Positions 16,968-24,132 are shown, counted from the first letter of the stretch. The stretch: DNA of 25,806 nt from CAZUQP01 sp964484285 (GCA_964484285.1 CAZAEO010000018.1:1-25806), one strand, 5' to 3'. The notes: a model not told the origin generated them from the letters alone. Translations and numbers: made by a program.

Positions 16968-17010
16968 CAGAACATCCATGTTTTATTAGATGAATGTTCT
17001 GTTATTGTTT
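16968..17010 (+). terminator. Terminator after the GDSL lipase gene
   Basis: CAGAACAT (16968-16975) pairs with ATGTTCTG (16994-17001) over 8 bp, extended by CAT/ATG beyond one mismatch, and is followed by a T-rich stretch (TTATTGTTT). It starts 29 bp after the lipase stop. Confidence 0.6.
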
Positions 17011-17081
17011 GACTTGGCCTACGGTATTTTCCAATCCCTGCCATATTTACAAAACGTATAATTACTCGCGCCTGTTACATT
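17007..17081 (-). pseudogene. 3' remnant of a small surface-protein gene, direct duplicate of 20123-20197
   Basis: These 75 bp match 20123-20197 at 65 positions with no gap. On the minus strand the remnant encodes NVTGASNYTFCKYGRDWKIP and a TAG stop at 17021-17019, against NVTGASNYTFCKYGNNWKIP in the intact gene. The match continues past the stop codon, so it is a DNA duplication, not a protein-level coincidence. Upstream of the block the coding frame is lost. A further short match, ATTAAATTTTTGTC, to the middle of the intact gene hints at internal deletion. Confidence 0.85.
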
Positions 17082-17325
17082 TATTAAATTTTTGTCGTGT
17101 ACTAAGGTATTTTGAGGTGGTTCGTTGTCAACTGATTATAGCCGTGATACAATGCGTTATTTTCGGTGGCAGCATACGCTTAAATAAACAATAACAATAA
17201 ACAAGGGGTACCAGGTCTCCAGTGCAAGAACCCCCAGAAATGCCTAATCTGAATCACGTGGTGTCTCTACCTGTTTTGTTTAGGTTATCTTTTCGCCAAT
17301 CCGATCCCATTTTTACTGACCCCTT
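17082..17325. other. Non-coding stretch, nothing further recognised
   Basis: No convincing gene. The region holds a GGGGTACC near 17203 and an AGGGGTCAG (minus strand) at 17323-17315 next to the DUF2442 stop. Both superficially resemble transposon ends but do not match the TIR-like repeats found elsewhere in the window. Confidence 0.5.
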
Positions 17326-17571
17326 TTAATCATGTCCTTTCATTATAGTACCAACAGCAATATCTTCATCAATGTCAGGCCAATGCACGCCAACACCATG
17401 GCCAATGAGACGCCAGTTACCACGGCTTTTCTCACTTGCATCACGTAATCTTGGAAACCATTCCAGAGGCGCAGAAATTTCTCTACCATCGGCTAACACA
17501 AAATGTAATGCATTTTTTGTAAAACTTACATCAACTGCATGATCATCAAATTTAACGGCCAAAATACTCAT
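17326..17571 (-). CDS. DUF2442 protein
   Basis: This 81-aa protein has the DUF2442 pattern: VKFDDHAVDVSFTKNALHFV, then LADGREISAPLEWFPRLRDA, NWRLIGHGVGVHWPDIDEDI. The start at MSILAVKF is preferred over an upstream in-frame ATG because the extra residues do not fit the family; it overlaps the DUF4160 gene by 20 bp. DUF4160-DUF2442 pairs are widespread small bicistrons that have been proposed as toxin-antitoxin-like modules, but activity is not established from sequence. Confidence 0.85.
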   Translation of the reverse strand: MSILAVKFDDHAVDVSFTKNALHFVLADGREISAPLEWFPRLRDASEKSRGNWRLIGHGVGVHWPDIDEDIAVGTIMKGHD

Positions 17572-17788
17572 ACCATTTCTCCAAAAAAGTCTCGCTATGT
17601 TCAATGACAATTGCCCTGATTTCTGTTAGTTCGTGACTTCTAAAACCAGATGAGCTCGCCAAGTTTATTGGTTTTAACCAAAATTTCGCTACTTTATCAC
17701 CATGTTCAATATGAATGTGAGGCGGCTCGCTTCCTTCCAGGCTAAAGAAGAAAAAACGATAGCCTTTAATTCGCAATACCGTCGGCAT
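17552..17788 (-). CDS. DUF4160 protein
   Basis: This 78-aa protein begins MPTVLRIKGYRFFFFSLEGS and continues EPPHIHIEHGDKVAKFWL, the characteristic DUF4160 block with a PHIH motif, ending in an EIRAIVIEHSETFLEKWYEYF helix typical of the family. It is the upstream member of an overlapping pair with DUF2442. It is divergent from the resolvase gene, with a 215-bp intergenic region. The pair lies between two copies of a duplicated gene end, consistent with accessory DNA. Confidence 0.88.
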   Translation of the reverse strand: MPTVLRIKGYRFFFFSLEGSEPPHIHIEHGDKVAKFWLKPINLASSSGFRSHELTEIRAIVIEHSETFLEKWYEYFGR

Positions 17789-17941
17789 TTAAATCATCCT
17801 TATCCGCATATAATACCAAAATTTGGCAGTTCGATAAAACGATCGTTATTTTATACCCTTGGATTCTTGAAAAAAGATGTATAAAACGATCCAATTTCCG
17901 GCTAATATACTGGTCTTCGAAACCTAAGTCCACTAAATATT

Positions 17942-17957
17942 GTGTTCGATGAGAATC
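17942..17957. repeat. Short inverted repeat upstream of the resolvase
   Basis: TTCGAT-GAGA-ATCGAA is a perfect 6-bp inverted repeat about 47 bp before the resolvase start. A 10-bp palindrome AACGATCGTT lies further upstream near 17838. Either could belong to a res site or operator, but the family-typical 12-bp subsite array is not evident. Confidence 0.3.
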
Positions 17958-18003
17958 GAAAACAATGAGCAAGGAATAATCAGCAAGAATTAAAGGAGTT
18001 TTA

Positions 18004-18600
18004 ATGAAAATAGGCTATGCACGGGTTAGTACCAGAGAACAGAACTTCGATATGCAAGTTATTGCATTGGAAGATGCCGGATGTGAAAAAATTCATGAAG
18101 AAATCGTTAGCGGTGCTAAGTCTGATCGCCCAATATTGGAGCTTGTTTTAAAGCAGCTTCGGGATGGCGATGTATTAGTGGTATGGAAACTTGATCGCTT
18201 GGGTCGGTCACTAAAGCATCTGGTTGAGCTTGTTCAGAAACTGATAGAAAGAAACATAGGGTTATGCAGCTTAAACGATCCTATTGATACCACCACACCT
18301 CAAGGGCGACTAGTCTTTAATATTTTCGCATCATTGGCCGAATTTGAACGTGACATTATCCGAGAGCGAACACAGGCAGGACTGAGTGCAGCACGAGCAC
18401 GAGGTCGTTTAGGCGGAAGACCACGTGGCATACCCAAAGAATCTGAAGCAACAGCTTATGCTGCAGAAACATTATATCGCGAAGGCAAACTGTCTGTGAT
18501 GCAGATCGCAAAAAAATTAAATATCTCTAAAAGCACTTTGTATAAGTACTTACGTTATCGAAACGTTGAAATAAGTAAATACGAGCATCAGCAAGCATAA
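18004..18600 (+). CDS. Serine resolvase/invertase (Tn3 TnpR type)
   Basis: This 198-aa small serine recombinase has the nucleophile S9 in IGYARVSTREQNFDMQ, the conserved VVWKLDRLGRSLKHL block, the LNDPIDTTTPQGRLVFNIFASLAEFERDIIRERT segment spanning the catalytic core and E helix, then ARARGRLGGRP and a C-terminal Hin-type helix-turn-helix (LSVMQIAKKLNISKSTLYKYL). In transposons such enzymes resolve cointegrates at res sites. The SD (AAAGGAG) is strong. A TIR-like sequence lies 40 bp beyond the stop and is oriented so that the resolvase is inside the element. No intact tnpA accompanies it, so it is probably a leftover of a degraded transposon, though the gene itself looks complete. Confidence 0.95.
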   Translation: MKIGYARVSTREQNFDMQVIALEDAGCEKIHEEIVSGAKSDRPILELVLKQLRDGDVLVVWKLDRLGRSLKHLVELVQKLIERNIGLCSLNDPIDTTTPQGRLVFNIFASLAEFERDIIRERTQAGLSAARARGRLGGRPRGIPKESEATAYAAETLYREGKLSVMQIAKKLNISKSTLYKYLRYRNVEISKYEHQQA

Positions 18601-18640
18601 TTACAATTTTAAAAAAACGTACTGAACGAGTTAATAATAA

Positions 18641-18678
18641 AAAATGGCTACAAAGCGCCGGATATGTCAGATGACCCA
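18641..18678 (-). repeat. TIR-like sequence, copy B (Tn3-family type)
   Basis: Read on the minus strand from 18678 leftwards it starts TGGGTCATCTGACATATCC. It matches copy A (24083-24120) at 20 of the first 23 positions, then diverges in the inner 15 bp. Its orientation puts the element on the left, where the resolvase gene ends at 18600. The inner part may have decayed or belong to a related but different element. Confidence 0.55.
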
Positions 18679-18703
18679 TGGTAAGGAAAACAGTGCAAAT
18701 TAA

Positions 18704-18766
18704 ACGGCGTGATAAAATTGCTGAAATAATCGCATATACTACGCCGTAATTTTTATAAATTTTTTC
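18704..18766. terminator. Bidirectional terminator between resolvase and CorC-like genes
   Basis: ACGGCGT (18704-18710) pairs with ACGCCGT (18741-18747) around a 30-nt partly paired loop. On the plus strand it is followed by AATTTTTATAAATTTTTTC, and on the minus strand by TTAATTT. It sits between two convergent genes, so it can serve both. Confidence 0.55.
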
Positions 18767-18767
18767 A

Positions 18768-20099
18768 TTAAGAATCCGTTTTATCCATTTTTTTAGGATA
18801 GGCAGCTACCTCAACAATTTTATGTCCCTTCATCTTATTGACTTGAAGAGTAAATTTTTCAAATTCAATTTTTTCACCTTCATGCGGCAATCTTTCCAAT
18901 TTTGTTAAAATCAATCCAAAAATGGTATCTGATGTCTTTTCTGCTTCTTCATCTAATTCAATATCAATATTAAGTGCTCGTTCTAATACATATAAAGCGC
19001 TATTACCGCTTATAATAAATGCACCATCTGGCGCAGTTTTCCATGATTCTTCAATTTTATGAAACTCGTCGCGAACTCTGCCTACCAGCACTTGAAAAAT
19101 ATTATCTAAAGTAACAAATCCGATAGGATTTTCTCGTCTACTATAAACTAACGCGAAATGCGGCATGCCTTCTTGTAATTTATTTAATAGTTTGATTGCT
19201 GAGAGATGTCGAGAAACTTTTAAAACGGGACGCATGATGGATTTTAATTCTTGATCATTTTTCCGCTGACTGATTGCATGTAAAATATCTTTCACATGAA
19301 CAATACCAATAAATTCTTTAGTCTTTTCATAAAAAATTGGATAACGGCTATATCGATTTTCTATTATAAAATTAAGCATGTGATTAATTGTATCATCGGC
19401 ATTTAATGAAATCATTTCTTCAATTGGCCGCATAACATCAATTGCTTCAAGATCTAACAATTCAATGCTATGTCGTAAAATATCTAATTCTTGTTTTGAT
19501 AATTGATCATGCGTATGAGTGCTGCTTAATATAATTTTTATTTCATCAGATGAATAAGTGTACTCCCCTTTATGAACAACATCGAGTTTGGCTACTTTTA
19601 ATATCGAATTAGCACAGAAATTTAATAACCAAATTGCGGGATACATTAACCAATAAAAAGCAAAGAGCGGAATAGCTGTCCATACTGAAACTTTTTCAGA
19701 TTGTCTTATTGCTAAAGATTTAGGAACTAACTCACCAATCACGATATGTAAAAAAGAAATAATTGAGAATGCAATAAAAAATGAAATAAACACTATTAAT
19801 TCTTGAGACTTAATTCCAGAAAATATAAAGAATGGCCCTAAGAGATGAGCAAAAGCAGGTTCACCTATCCAACCTAATCCGAGTGAAGCTAGCGTAATAC
19901 CCAATTGGCATGCGGATAAATAGGCATCGAGATGTTTATGCACGTGGGCGAGAATTCTTCCTCTAAAGCCGTAGGCCCTTTTTATTACAGCAACGCGTGT
20001 GTGCCGCATTTTTACCATTCCAAATTCGGCAGCAACGAAGAACGCATTACACAAGACTAATACTACAGCTAGTAACATTAATAAAAAATTTGTGATCAT
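18768..20099 (-). CDS. CorC/HlyC-family membrane protein (DUF21-CBS-CorC_HlyC)
   Basis: This 443-aa protein has the standard hemolysin-family layout: an N-terminal DUF21 (CNNM) membrane domain with hydrophobic segments at about 2-24, 60-80, 95-120 and 130-155, including FFVAAEFGMVKMRHTRV and GELVPKSLAIRQSE; two CBS domains (IDVMRPIEEM onward and RPVLKVSRHLSAI onward); and a C-terminal transporter-associated domain with SDTIFGLILTKLERLPHEGE. The family is linked to Mg2+/Co2+ homeostasis; the old name hemolysin is not evidence of cytolysis. The start at 20099 (MITNFLLMLL) is preferred: a 17-residue upstream extension would overlap the neighbour and precede the membrane domain. Confidence 0.93.
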   Translation of the reverse strand: MITNFLLMLLAVVLVLCNAFFVAAEFGMVKMRHTRVAVIKRAYGFRGRILAHVHKHLDAYLSACQLGITLASLGLGWIGEPAFAHLLGPFFIFSGIKSQELIVFISFFIAFSIISFLHIVIGELVPKSLAIRQSEKVSVWTAIPLFAFYWLMYPAIWLLNFCANSILKVAKLDVVHKGEYTYSSDEIKIILSSTHTHDQLSKQELDILRHSIELLDLEAIDVMRPIEEMISLNADDTINHMLNFIIENRYSRYPIFYEKTKEFIGIVHVKDILHAISQRKNDQELKSIMRPVLKVSRHLSAIKLLNKLQEGMPHFALVYSRRENPIGFVTLDNIFQVLVGRVRDEFHKIEESWKTAPDGAFIISGNSALYVLERALNIDIELDEEAEKTSDTIFGLILTKLERLPHEGEKIEFEKFTLQVNKMKGHKIVEVAAYPKKMDKTDS

Positions 20100-20134
20100 T
20101 AGGCAATAACCTTGTCTGCACGGTTTAACTTGAC

Positions 20135-20485
20135 CTAGGGTATCTTCCAATTATTGCCATATTTACAAAATGTATAATTACTTGCACCTGTTACATTGTT
20201 TGCCTCATTAAATACTTTTACATTTCGGCAACGTAAGCCATTTTGTGTGCGAGTGTTAGAGGGAATAGCATAGCCCCACGCGCCTGTTTTGGGATTTTTC
20301 CACGAGGCTTTTTTTCCATCAGCATAATTACTTAACGCATTCATTAAATTGCTCATCATTAAATTTTTGTCATTGCCTTGGAAATAAAATATAGAAGAAT
20401 AATTCAGAAAACTGACGTTACTTGAAAAGGAAAATCCACTGAGCATTAAAAAAAATAGCATTATTACAGCACGAATTACATTCAT
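20135..20485 (-). CDS. Small exported surface protein, RT0821/Lpp0805 (17-kDa antigen) type
   Basis: This 116-aa protein has a signal peptide (hydrophobic residues about 7-21, cleavage near FSFSS) and a C-terminal domain with ASWKNPKTGAWGYAIPS, NGLRCRNVKV and NYTFCKYGNNWKIP. The W-NP-TG-WG, CR and final C--G-W-I spacing is what marks the rickettsial 17-kDa antigen-like C-terminal domain. The N-terminal glycine-zipper part of classical 17-kDa antigens is absent, and no lipobox is visible. An AAGGA SD precedes the ATG; a TATACT at 20522-20517 (minus strand) is a possible -10. A decayed copy of its 3' end lies 3.1 kb away at 17007-17081. Function unknown. Confidence 0.78.
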   Translation of the reverse strand: MNVIRAVIMLFFLMLSGFSFSSNVSFLNYSSIFYFQGNDKNLMMSNLMNALSNYADGKKASWKNPKTGAWGYAIPSNTRTQNGLRCRNVKVFNEANNVTGASNYTFCKYGNNWKIP

Positions 20486-20557
20486 GGCAACATCCTTGTA
20501 TAAAAAAATCCTGGATAGTATAACTAATATTCAGTTTGCTACAAAGCAATATCAGAT

Positions 20558-21262
20558 TTAAGTCAAGAACGATGAATGTTTTAACCAATTTTTGTCAGGA
20601 TAATAAGCAACCACCAATGTTTTATCTTTAATCGTACTAATCAAGGGTTGAATCGTATCTTGACCGACCGCCATACAACCCCAACTGCGTCCGAGCATGC
20701 CGCGTTCTTTGGCAACATCTTTGCCTGCGTAAGGCGCGCCATGAAATACGATGTCACGACGATAGGCATTATCATTGACACCTCGTTCTAATCCTTGAAT
20801 ACGTAATGACCGGCCATGTTTACCGTCATAAATATCTGAAGTCAAAAATACGCCAATACTTGATTTTAAACTGCTCGGATCATTTGAAAAAGAAGTTGCA
20901 TTTGCTTCCCCGCTATTTTTTCCATGCGCTACCCACGTATTAAATAAAACTTTGTCTGTTTTCATATCAACGACCCAAAGACGGCGTTTACCGGAGGGTT
21001 TTGAATAATCGATAATCGTTAAAAGTTGTTTATTGTCTAATCCTTTTTCCCTTGCATTTTCATAAGCAGTCAAACCGACTTTTAATACAGCAGGATCTAG
21101 ATTACTCGCTTTTGCATTGATTTTTTTTGTTTCTGTGTCTAACCATTGTTTTGAACCGATGGGTGCATCTTTTGTTAAAAAAGCGCTAGAAAAAAAGGAA
21201 AACGGTCCCCATCCAACAATACTTAAAAACGCAAAAATAAATAATAAATCTTTCTTTTTCAT
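20558..21262 (-). CDS. L,D-transpeptidase, YkuD_2 type
   Basis: This 234-aa envelope protein has an N-terminal hydrophobic signal/anchor (about residues 5-28) and a YkuD_2-type catalytic domain. VAHGKNSGEANATSFSN, GVFLTSDIY, RDIVFHGAPY (H174) and GMLGRSWGCMAV with the catalytic Cys196 are visible. Enzymes of this type form or edit 3-3 crosslinks or attach proteins to peptidoglycan in the periplasm; the YkuD_2 group is less studied. A strong promoter candidate with an overlapping palindrome lies upstream, giving a leader of about 135 nt. Confidence 0.9.
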   Translation of the reverse strand: MKKKDLLFIFAFLSIVGWGPFSFFSSAFLTKDAPIGSKQWLDTETKKINAKASNLDPAVLKVGLTAYENAREKGLDNKQLLTIIDYSKPSGKRRLWVVDMKTDKVLFNTWVAHGKNSGEANATSFSNDPSSLKSSIGVFLTSDIYDGKHGRSLRIQGLERGVNDNAYRRDIVFHGAPYAGKDVAKERGMLGRSWGCMAVGQDTIQPLISTIKDKTLVVAYYPDKNWLKHSSFLT

Positions 21263-21402
21263 AGTGAGGTACTCTTGTGATTAATAAAAAGTGTTACAAA
21301 AGATCAGTTCGTCTGTATGTCATGCATACATCGATTTTTTTGGATTTTGAAGCTTTGAGTGTTACAATCGGGAGGGTAACCTACAAGCAACAATTAGGTC
21401 AC

Positions 21403-21432
21403 ATTTTACACAATTTACAGGTATTGTGTCAA
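21403..21432 (-). promoter_or_regulatory. Probable promoter of the L,D-transpeptidase gene
   Basis: A perfect TTGACA (21432-21427, minus strand) is followed after 18 bp by TAAAAT (21408-21403, 5 of 6). It points toward the L,D-transpeptidase gene. Confidence 0.55.
21408..21429. repeat. Inverted repeat ACACAAT/ATTGTGT
   Basis: Perfect 7-bp arms (21408-21414 and 21423-21429) with an 8-bp centre, lying inside the promoter spacer and adjoining the palindrome at 21427-21443. Candidate operator half of a compound site. Confidence 0.4.
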
Positions 21433-21443
21433 ATTATTTGACA
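21427..21443. promoter_or_regulatory. Operator-like palindrome TGTCAAA-TTA-TTTGACA
   Basis: Perfect 7-bp arms with a 3-bp centre place a TTGACA hexamer on each strand. The minus-strand one is the -35 of the L,D-transpeptidase promoter. No good plus-strand -10 follows the other, so the palindrome more likely reflects a regulator site over a -35 than two promoters. Confidence 0.45.
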
Positions 21444-21620
21444 AATTTATGGGTTAACAGTTTGAAAAACAAGGTAAATTTTAAACATCAGGCTTGAAAG
21501 CAGGAAATCATAACTGATTGATTGTATAAGGTGAGTATTTTAGCAAAAACAACTTGTGTACACTGTCGAACAAATATTATTGATCACCTAAAAATAATTT
21601 TATACAGGGATTTTGAACTC
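21444..21620. other. Leader region of the amino-acid permease gene, no gene seen
   Basis: The frame upstream of the permease is open from 21522 but its residues do not fit the family. A TATAAG lies at 21525-21530 without a well-spaced -35. No terminator or riboswitch-like fold was recognised. Confidence 0.4.
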
Positions 21621-23015
21621 ATGAAAAACATAAAAAAATTATTTCGTATCAAACCATTAGAATATAACTCCGTTGTGACCGAATTACACCGCTGCCTGAC
21701 TGCAACTGATCTTACCCTGCTTGGCATTGGTGCGATTATTGGCGCAGGTATTTTTGTCTTAACGGGGATTGCAGCAGCCACAGAAGCGGGTCCCTCAATT
21801 ATTTTTTCTTATTTACTTGCAAGCGCTGCTTGTGCGTTTAGTGCTCTCGCTTATGCAGAGCTCGCTTCAAGTGTGGGGGGTTGCGGCAGCGCTTATGGCT
21901 ATGCTTTTGCGGGTATTGGTGAATTAATCGCTTGGATTATCGGCTGGGACTTATTATTAGAATATGGCATGGTAACATCCACGGTTTCTATCGGATGGGC
22001 GGGTTACGTACAAAATGCATTGCAAGCCATCGGAATTCCTTTACCTCACTCACTCACCACAGATCCTTTTCATGGCGGCATCATCAATTTACCTGCTGTT
22101 GCAGTTATTTTGTTACTGGCTTGTGTACTTTCTATCGGTGTTAAAGAAAGCGCGCGTCTTAATAAAATAATTGTATACGTCAAACTCGCCGTCATTGCTC
22201 TTTTTATTGTAATTGGTGCATTTTATTTTAATCCGAATAATTGGAAACCTTTTTTACCTTTTGGTATGCAAGGTATTGTCAATGGAGCCGGACTTATTTT
22301 CTTTGCTTATATTGGTTTTGATGCTGTTTCAACAGCTGCTGAAGAAACTAAACAACCGCATCGCGATTTACCGATTGGCATTATTGCATCTTTAGCGATT
22401 TGTACAGTGATTTATATTATTGTCTCGGGCATTTTAACCGGCATTATGTATTATCCAGAACTTAATATTAGTTCACCGGTTGCAACTGCATTAATGAAAT
22501 TAGGATATCGTTTTGCCAGTGAAATTGTTGCGATCGGTGCTATTGCAGGTTTAACCACCGCTATCTTAGCCATGTATTACGGATTTACGCGAGTTTATCT
22601 TGCTATGGCACGCGATGGTTTATTGCCTAAATTATTTGTCACGATTGATCCTAAAAGTCGATCCCCTAAACAACTAGTCTGGTTTATCGGCAGCCTAATG
22701 GCGATTGTTGCTGGTTTATTTCCCATTAATCAGATTGCAAGTATTACGAACATCGGTACCTTAGCCGCATTTGCTGCGGTTTGCGGCAGTGTGATTGTCA
22801 TGCGCTTTACCAAACCTAATTTGCCAAGACCTTTTAGAACACCCTGGAGCCCGCTCGTACCCATCATCGGTATCGTTTTATGTTTTTATTTGATGAGCAG
22901 TTTACCTAAAACAACCTGGATCAGTTTTGGTATTTGGACAGCATTAGGATTATGTGTTTATTTTGGTTATGGCCGATTTAATAGTATCGCAAGAGAAGCA
23001 ACTGTTCAGGTCTAA
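21621..23015 (+). CDS. APC-family amino-acid permease (CAT/YfnA-like)
   Basis: This 464-aa inner-membrane transporter of the amino acid-polyamine-organocation superfamily has about 12 hydrophobic helices. Family marks are LTLLGIGAIIGAGIFVLTG in helix 1, AYAELASSVGGCGSAYGYAF, the LLLEYGMVTSTVSIGW helix, FFAYIGFDAVSTAAEETKQP with the PHRDLPIGI loop, and LPRPFRTPWSPLVPI. This is the pattern of cationic-amino-acid-transporter-type permeases such as YfnA; the amino acid transported is not predictable. The start at 21621 is chosen because MKNIKKLFRIKPLEY fits the family N-terminus and AGGGA lies upstream; an in-frame start at 21522 would add 33 unrelated residues. A membrane protein gene follows after 7 bp. 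Confidence 0.93.
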   Translation: MKNIKKLFRIKPLEYNSVVTELHRCLTATDLTLLGIGAIIGAGIFVLTGIAAATEAGPSIIFSYLLASAACAFSALAYAELASSVGGCGSAYGYAFAGIGELIAWIIGWDLLLEYGMVTSTVSIGWAGYVQNALQAIGIPLPHSLTTDPFHGGIINLPAVAVILLLACVLSIGVKESARLNKIIVYVKLAVIALFIVIGAFYFNPNNWKPFLPFGMQGIVNGAGLIFFAYIGFDAVSTAAEETKQPHRDLPIGIIASLAICTVIYIIVSGILTGIMYYPELNISSPVATALMKLGYRFASEIVAIGAIAGLTTAILAMYYGFTRVYLAMARDGLLPKLFVTIDPKSRSPKQLVWFIGSLMAIVAGLFPINQIASITNIGTLAAFAAVCGSVIVMRFTKPNLPRPFRTPWSPLVPIIGIVLCFYLMSSLPKTTWISFGIWTALGLCVYFGYGRFNSIAREATVQV

Positions 23016-23022
23016 ATAATAT

Positions 23023-23742
23023 ATGGGAATATTAATAGCGCTCTGTATTTTAATTTTTGGATCCGTGTGCGCACTGATCATTAATATCATTTGGATAAAA
23101 TTTCGTAAAAATATTGCGACTCTTGCAAAAATTTATTTGGCTTTATTCCTGCTGTTCTGCATTCCATTTGCTTATTTATTTTGGCAGTATTCTCAATTAA
23201 ATACGATGATTATTCCATTTACTCGTTTGTCAGCCAATTCTGTATCTTTTAATTTTACTCCTATAAAAAGTGGAAATTATAGTGTCGATCTTGCTTTTTT
23301 TGATCCCGCGATTAACAAAAAATATTTTGCTTGTGGTTTTTCATGGGGAAAAAGTACAGAAAAAGAATGTCATAACGCATTAATATTTCGTCGTGTTAGC
23401 GGTACAATTAACACTCTTCCCTTTTCCGTTCATGCGCATTATCAACAAGTTTTAGGAGATGATGACTTAAACTATGGTTTTGAAAACCATAGCCTTAAAG
23501 AACCCGCGTTACATTTGATTCAATTTTTCGGCAAAGCCAATATACCTGTAAAAGGACGCATTACCGTTGCAGCAAATAATGCTGAACTCGTCTCTGCTAA
23601 AGCTGCCATTGTGGTAGGCCCTAGCGATGATGATTATATGGTAGTATTTAGTTCTTTTATCTCTTTTATTATTTTCAGTATACCTTTTTTGTTAACAACA
23701 TTGTTTATTTATTTAATAAGAATAATCAAAAGAGTGGCCTAG
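23023..23742 (+). CDS. Membrane protein of unknown function
   Basis: This 239-aa protein has two N-terminal hydrophobic segments (about residues 3-26 and 36-56), a soluble middle of about 145 residues and a C-terminal hydrophobic segment (about 207-234) ending in basic RIIKRVA. The middle contains SGNYSVDLAFFDPAINKKYF and ITVAANNAELVSAKAAIVVG, with three cysteines, and reads like an extracytoplasmic beta-rich domain, loosely similar to DUF5625-type proteins. It starts 7 bp after the permease stop with no strong SD, so it is likely translated from the same mRNA. No confident family assignment. Confidence 0.7.
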   Translation: MGILIALCILIFGSVCALIINIIWIKFRKNIATLAKIYLALFLLFCIPFAYLFWQYSQLNTMIIPFTRLSANSVSFNFTPIKSGNYSVDLAFFDPAINKKYFACGFSWGKSTEKECHNALIFRRVSGTINTLPFSVHAHYQQVLGDDDLNYGFENHSLKEPALHLIQFFGKANIPVKGRITVAANNAELVSAKAAIVVGPSDDDYMVVFSSFISFIIFSIPFLLTTLFIYLIRIIKRVA

Positions 23743-23770
23743 GCAGAACAACTAGAAGTTTATGTAATAG

Positions 23771-23878
23771 ATGTTAACGCACATCGATATTAATCATGAG
23801 GTCAATGATGAAAACCAAAAAAAAGATACTGATACAGCACGGGTAAAGACTCCGCGAGTAGAGCTGGTGGCTGTGTAA
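23771..23878 (+). other. Short open frame of 35 codons, status uncertain
   Basis: An ATG-initiated frame (MLTHIDINHEVNDENQKK onward) with no clear SD. It lies within the 390-bp gap that contains the tnpA-like remnant. It could be a scrap of a transposon gene or chance. Confidence 0.2.
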
Positions 23879-23892
23879 AAGCACACGATAAA

Positions 23893-24072
23893 ATGACGGC
23901 TACGGAAAGGAAGTTTAAATATTATATATTTTTCGGCTGGATGGTTGGCATGATTAAAGAAAGATCTATGATTAATTGGGGACACATAAATTTGCATGGT
24001 GAGTTCGACTTTAAGCGTCGGCAGCCAATGATACCCTGTTTGATACGCGCAAAATATTATCGCTACAACTGA
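23893..24072 (+). pseudogene. Probable 3' remnant of a Tn3-family transposase gene
   Basis: A 59-codon open frame contains MINWGHINLHGEFDFKRRQP. The W-HINL-G-Y/F-F pattern is found at the C-terminal end of Tn3-family TnpA proteins (compare SPLGWEHINLTGDY in Tn3), and it ends 10 bp before a 38-bp TIR-like sequence, exactly where tnpA normally ends. The preceding residues are not convincingly TnpA, so the fragment is short and probably damaged. There is no SD. Assignment rests on the short motif plus position. Confidence 0.5.
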
Positions 24073-24082
24073 TGGTAGCATA

Positions 24083-24120
24083 ACTAACGAAACTTTCCGC
24101 CGGATATGCCAGGTGACCCC
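24083..24120 (-). repeat. TIR-like sequence, copy A (Tn3-family type)
   Basis: On the minus strand the sequence runs from GGGGTCACCTGGCATATCC at 24120 to CGTTAGT at 24083. A 38-bp length with a GGGG outer end matches the structure of Tn3-family terminal inverted repeats. It lies 10 bp after the putative tnpA remnant and 12 bp before the SRPBCC gene. The partner TIR is not found to the left within the window. Confidence 0.6.
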
Positions 24121-24132
24121 AGGTAGAAAAAA

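Noticed and set aside
16994..17194. Plus-strand 66-codon frame after the GDSL lipase gene.
   Set aside because: It is antisense to the decayed surface-protein gene end and has no SD or protein-like features.
17203..17322. GGGGTACC near 17203 and minus-strand GGGGTCAG near 17322 considered as the left TIR of the resolvase element.
   Set aside because: Beyond the first few bases neither matches the repeats at 1717, 18641 or 24083.
17766..17972. Minus-strand 68-codon frame upstream of the DUF4160 gene.
   Set aside because: No family resemblance or SD, and it overlaps the well-supported DUF4160 start; treated as non-coding.
18768..20099. CorC/HlyC protein as a hemolysin virulence factor.
   Set aside because: The DUF21-CBS-CorC_HlyC layout is that of ion-homeostasis proteins; the hemolysin label is historical.
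21438..21466. Plus-strand TTGACA at 21438 as a promoter for the amino-acid permease.
   Set aside because: No acceptable -10 at 16-18 bp; the hexamer is explained by the palindrome over the minus-strand promoter.
23794..24081. Minus-strand 95-codon frame in the gap before the SRPBCC gene.
   Set aside because: Low-complexity residues, no SD, and antisense to the better-supported tnpA-like remnant.
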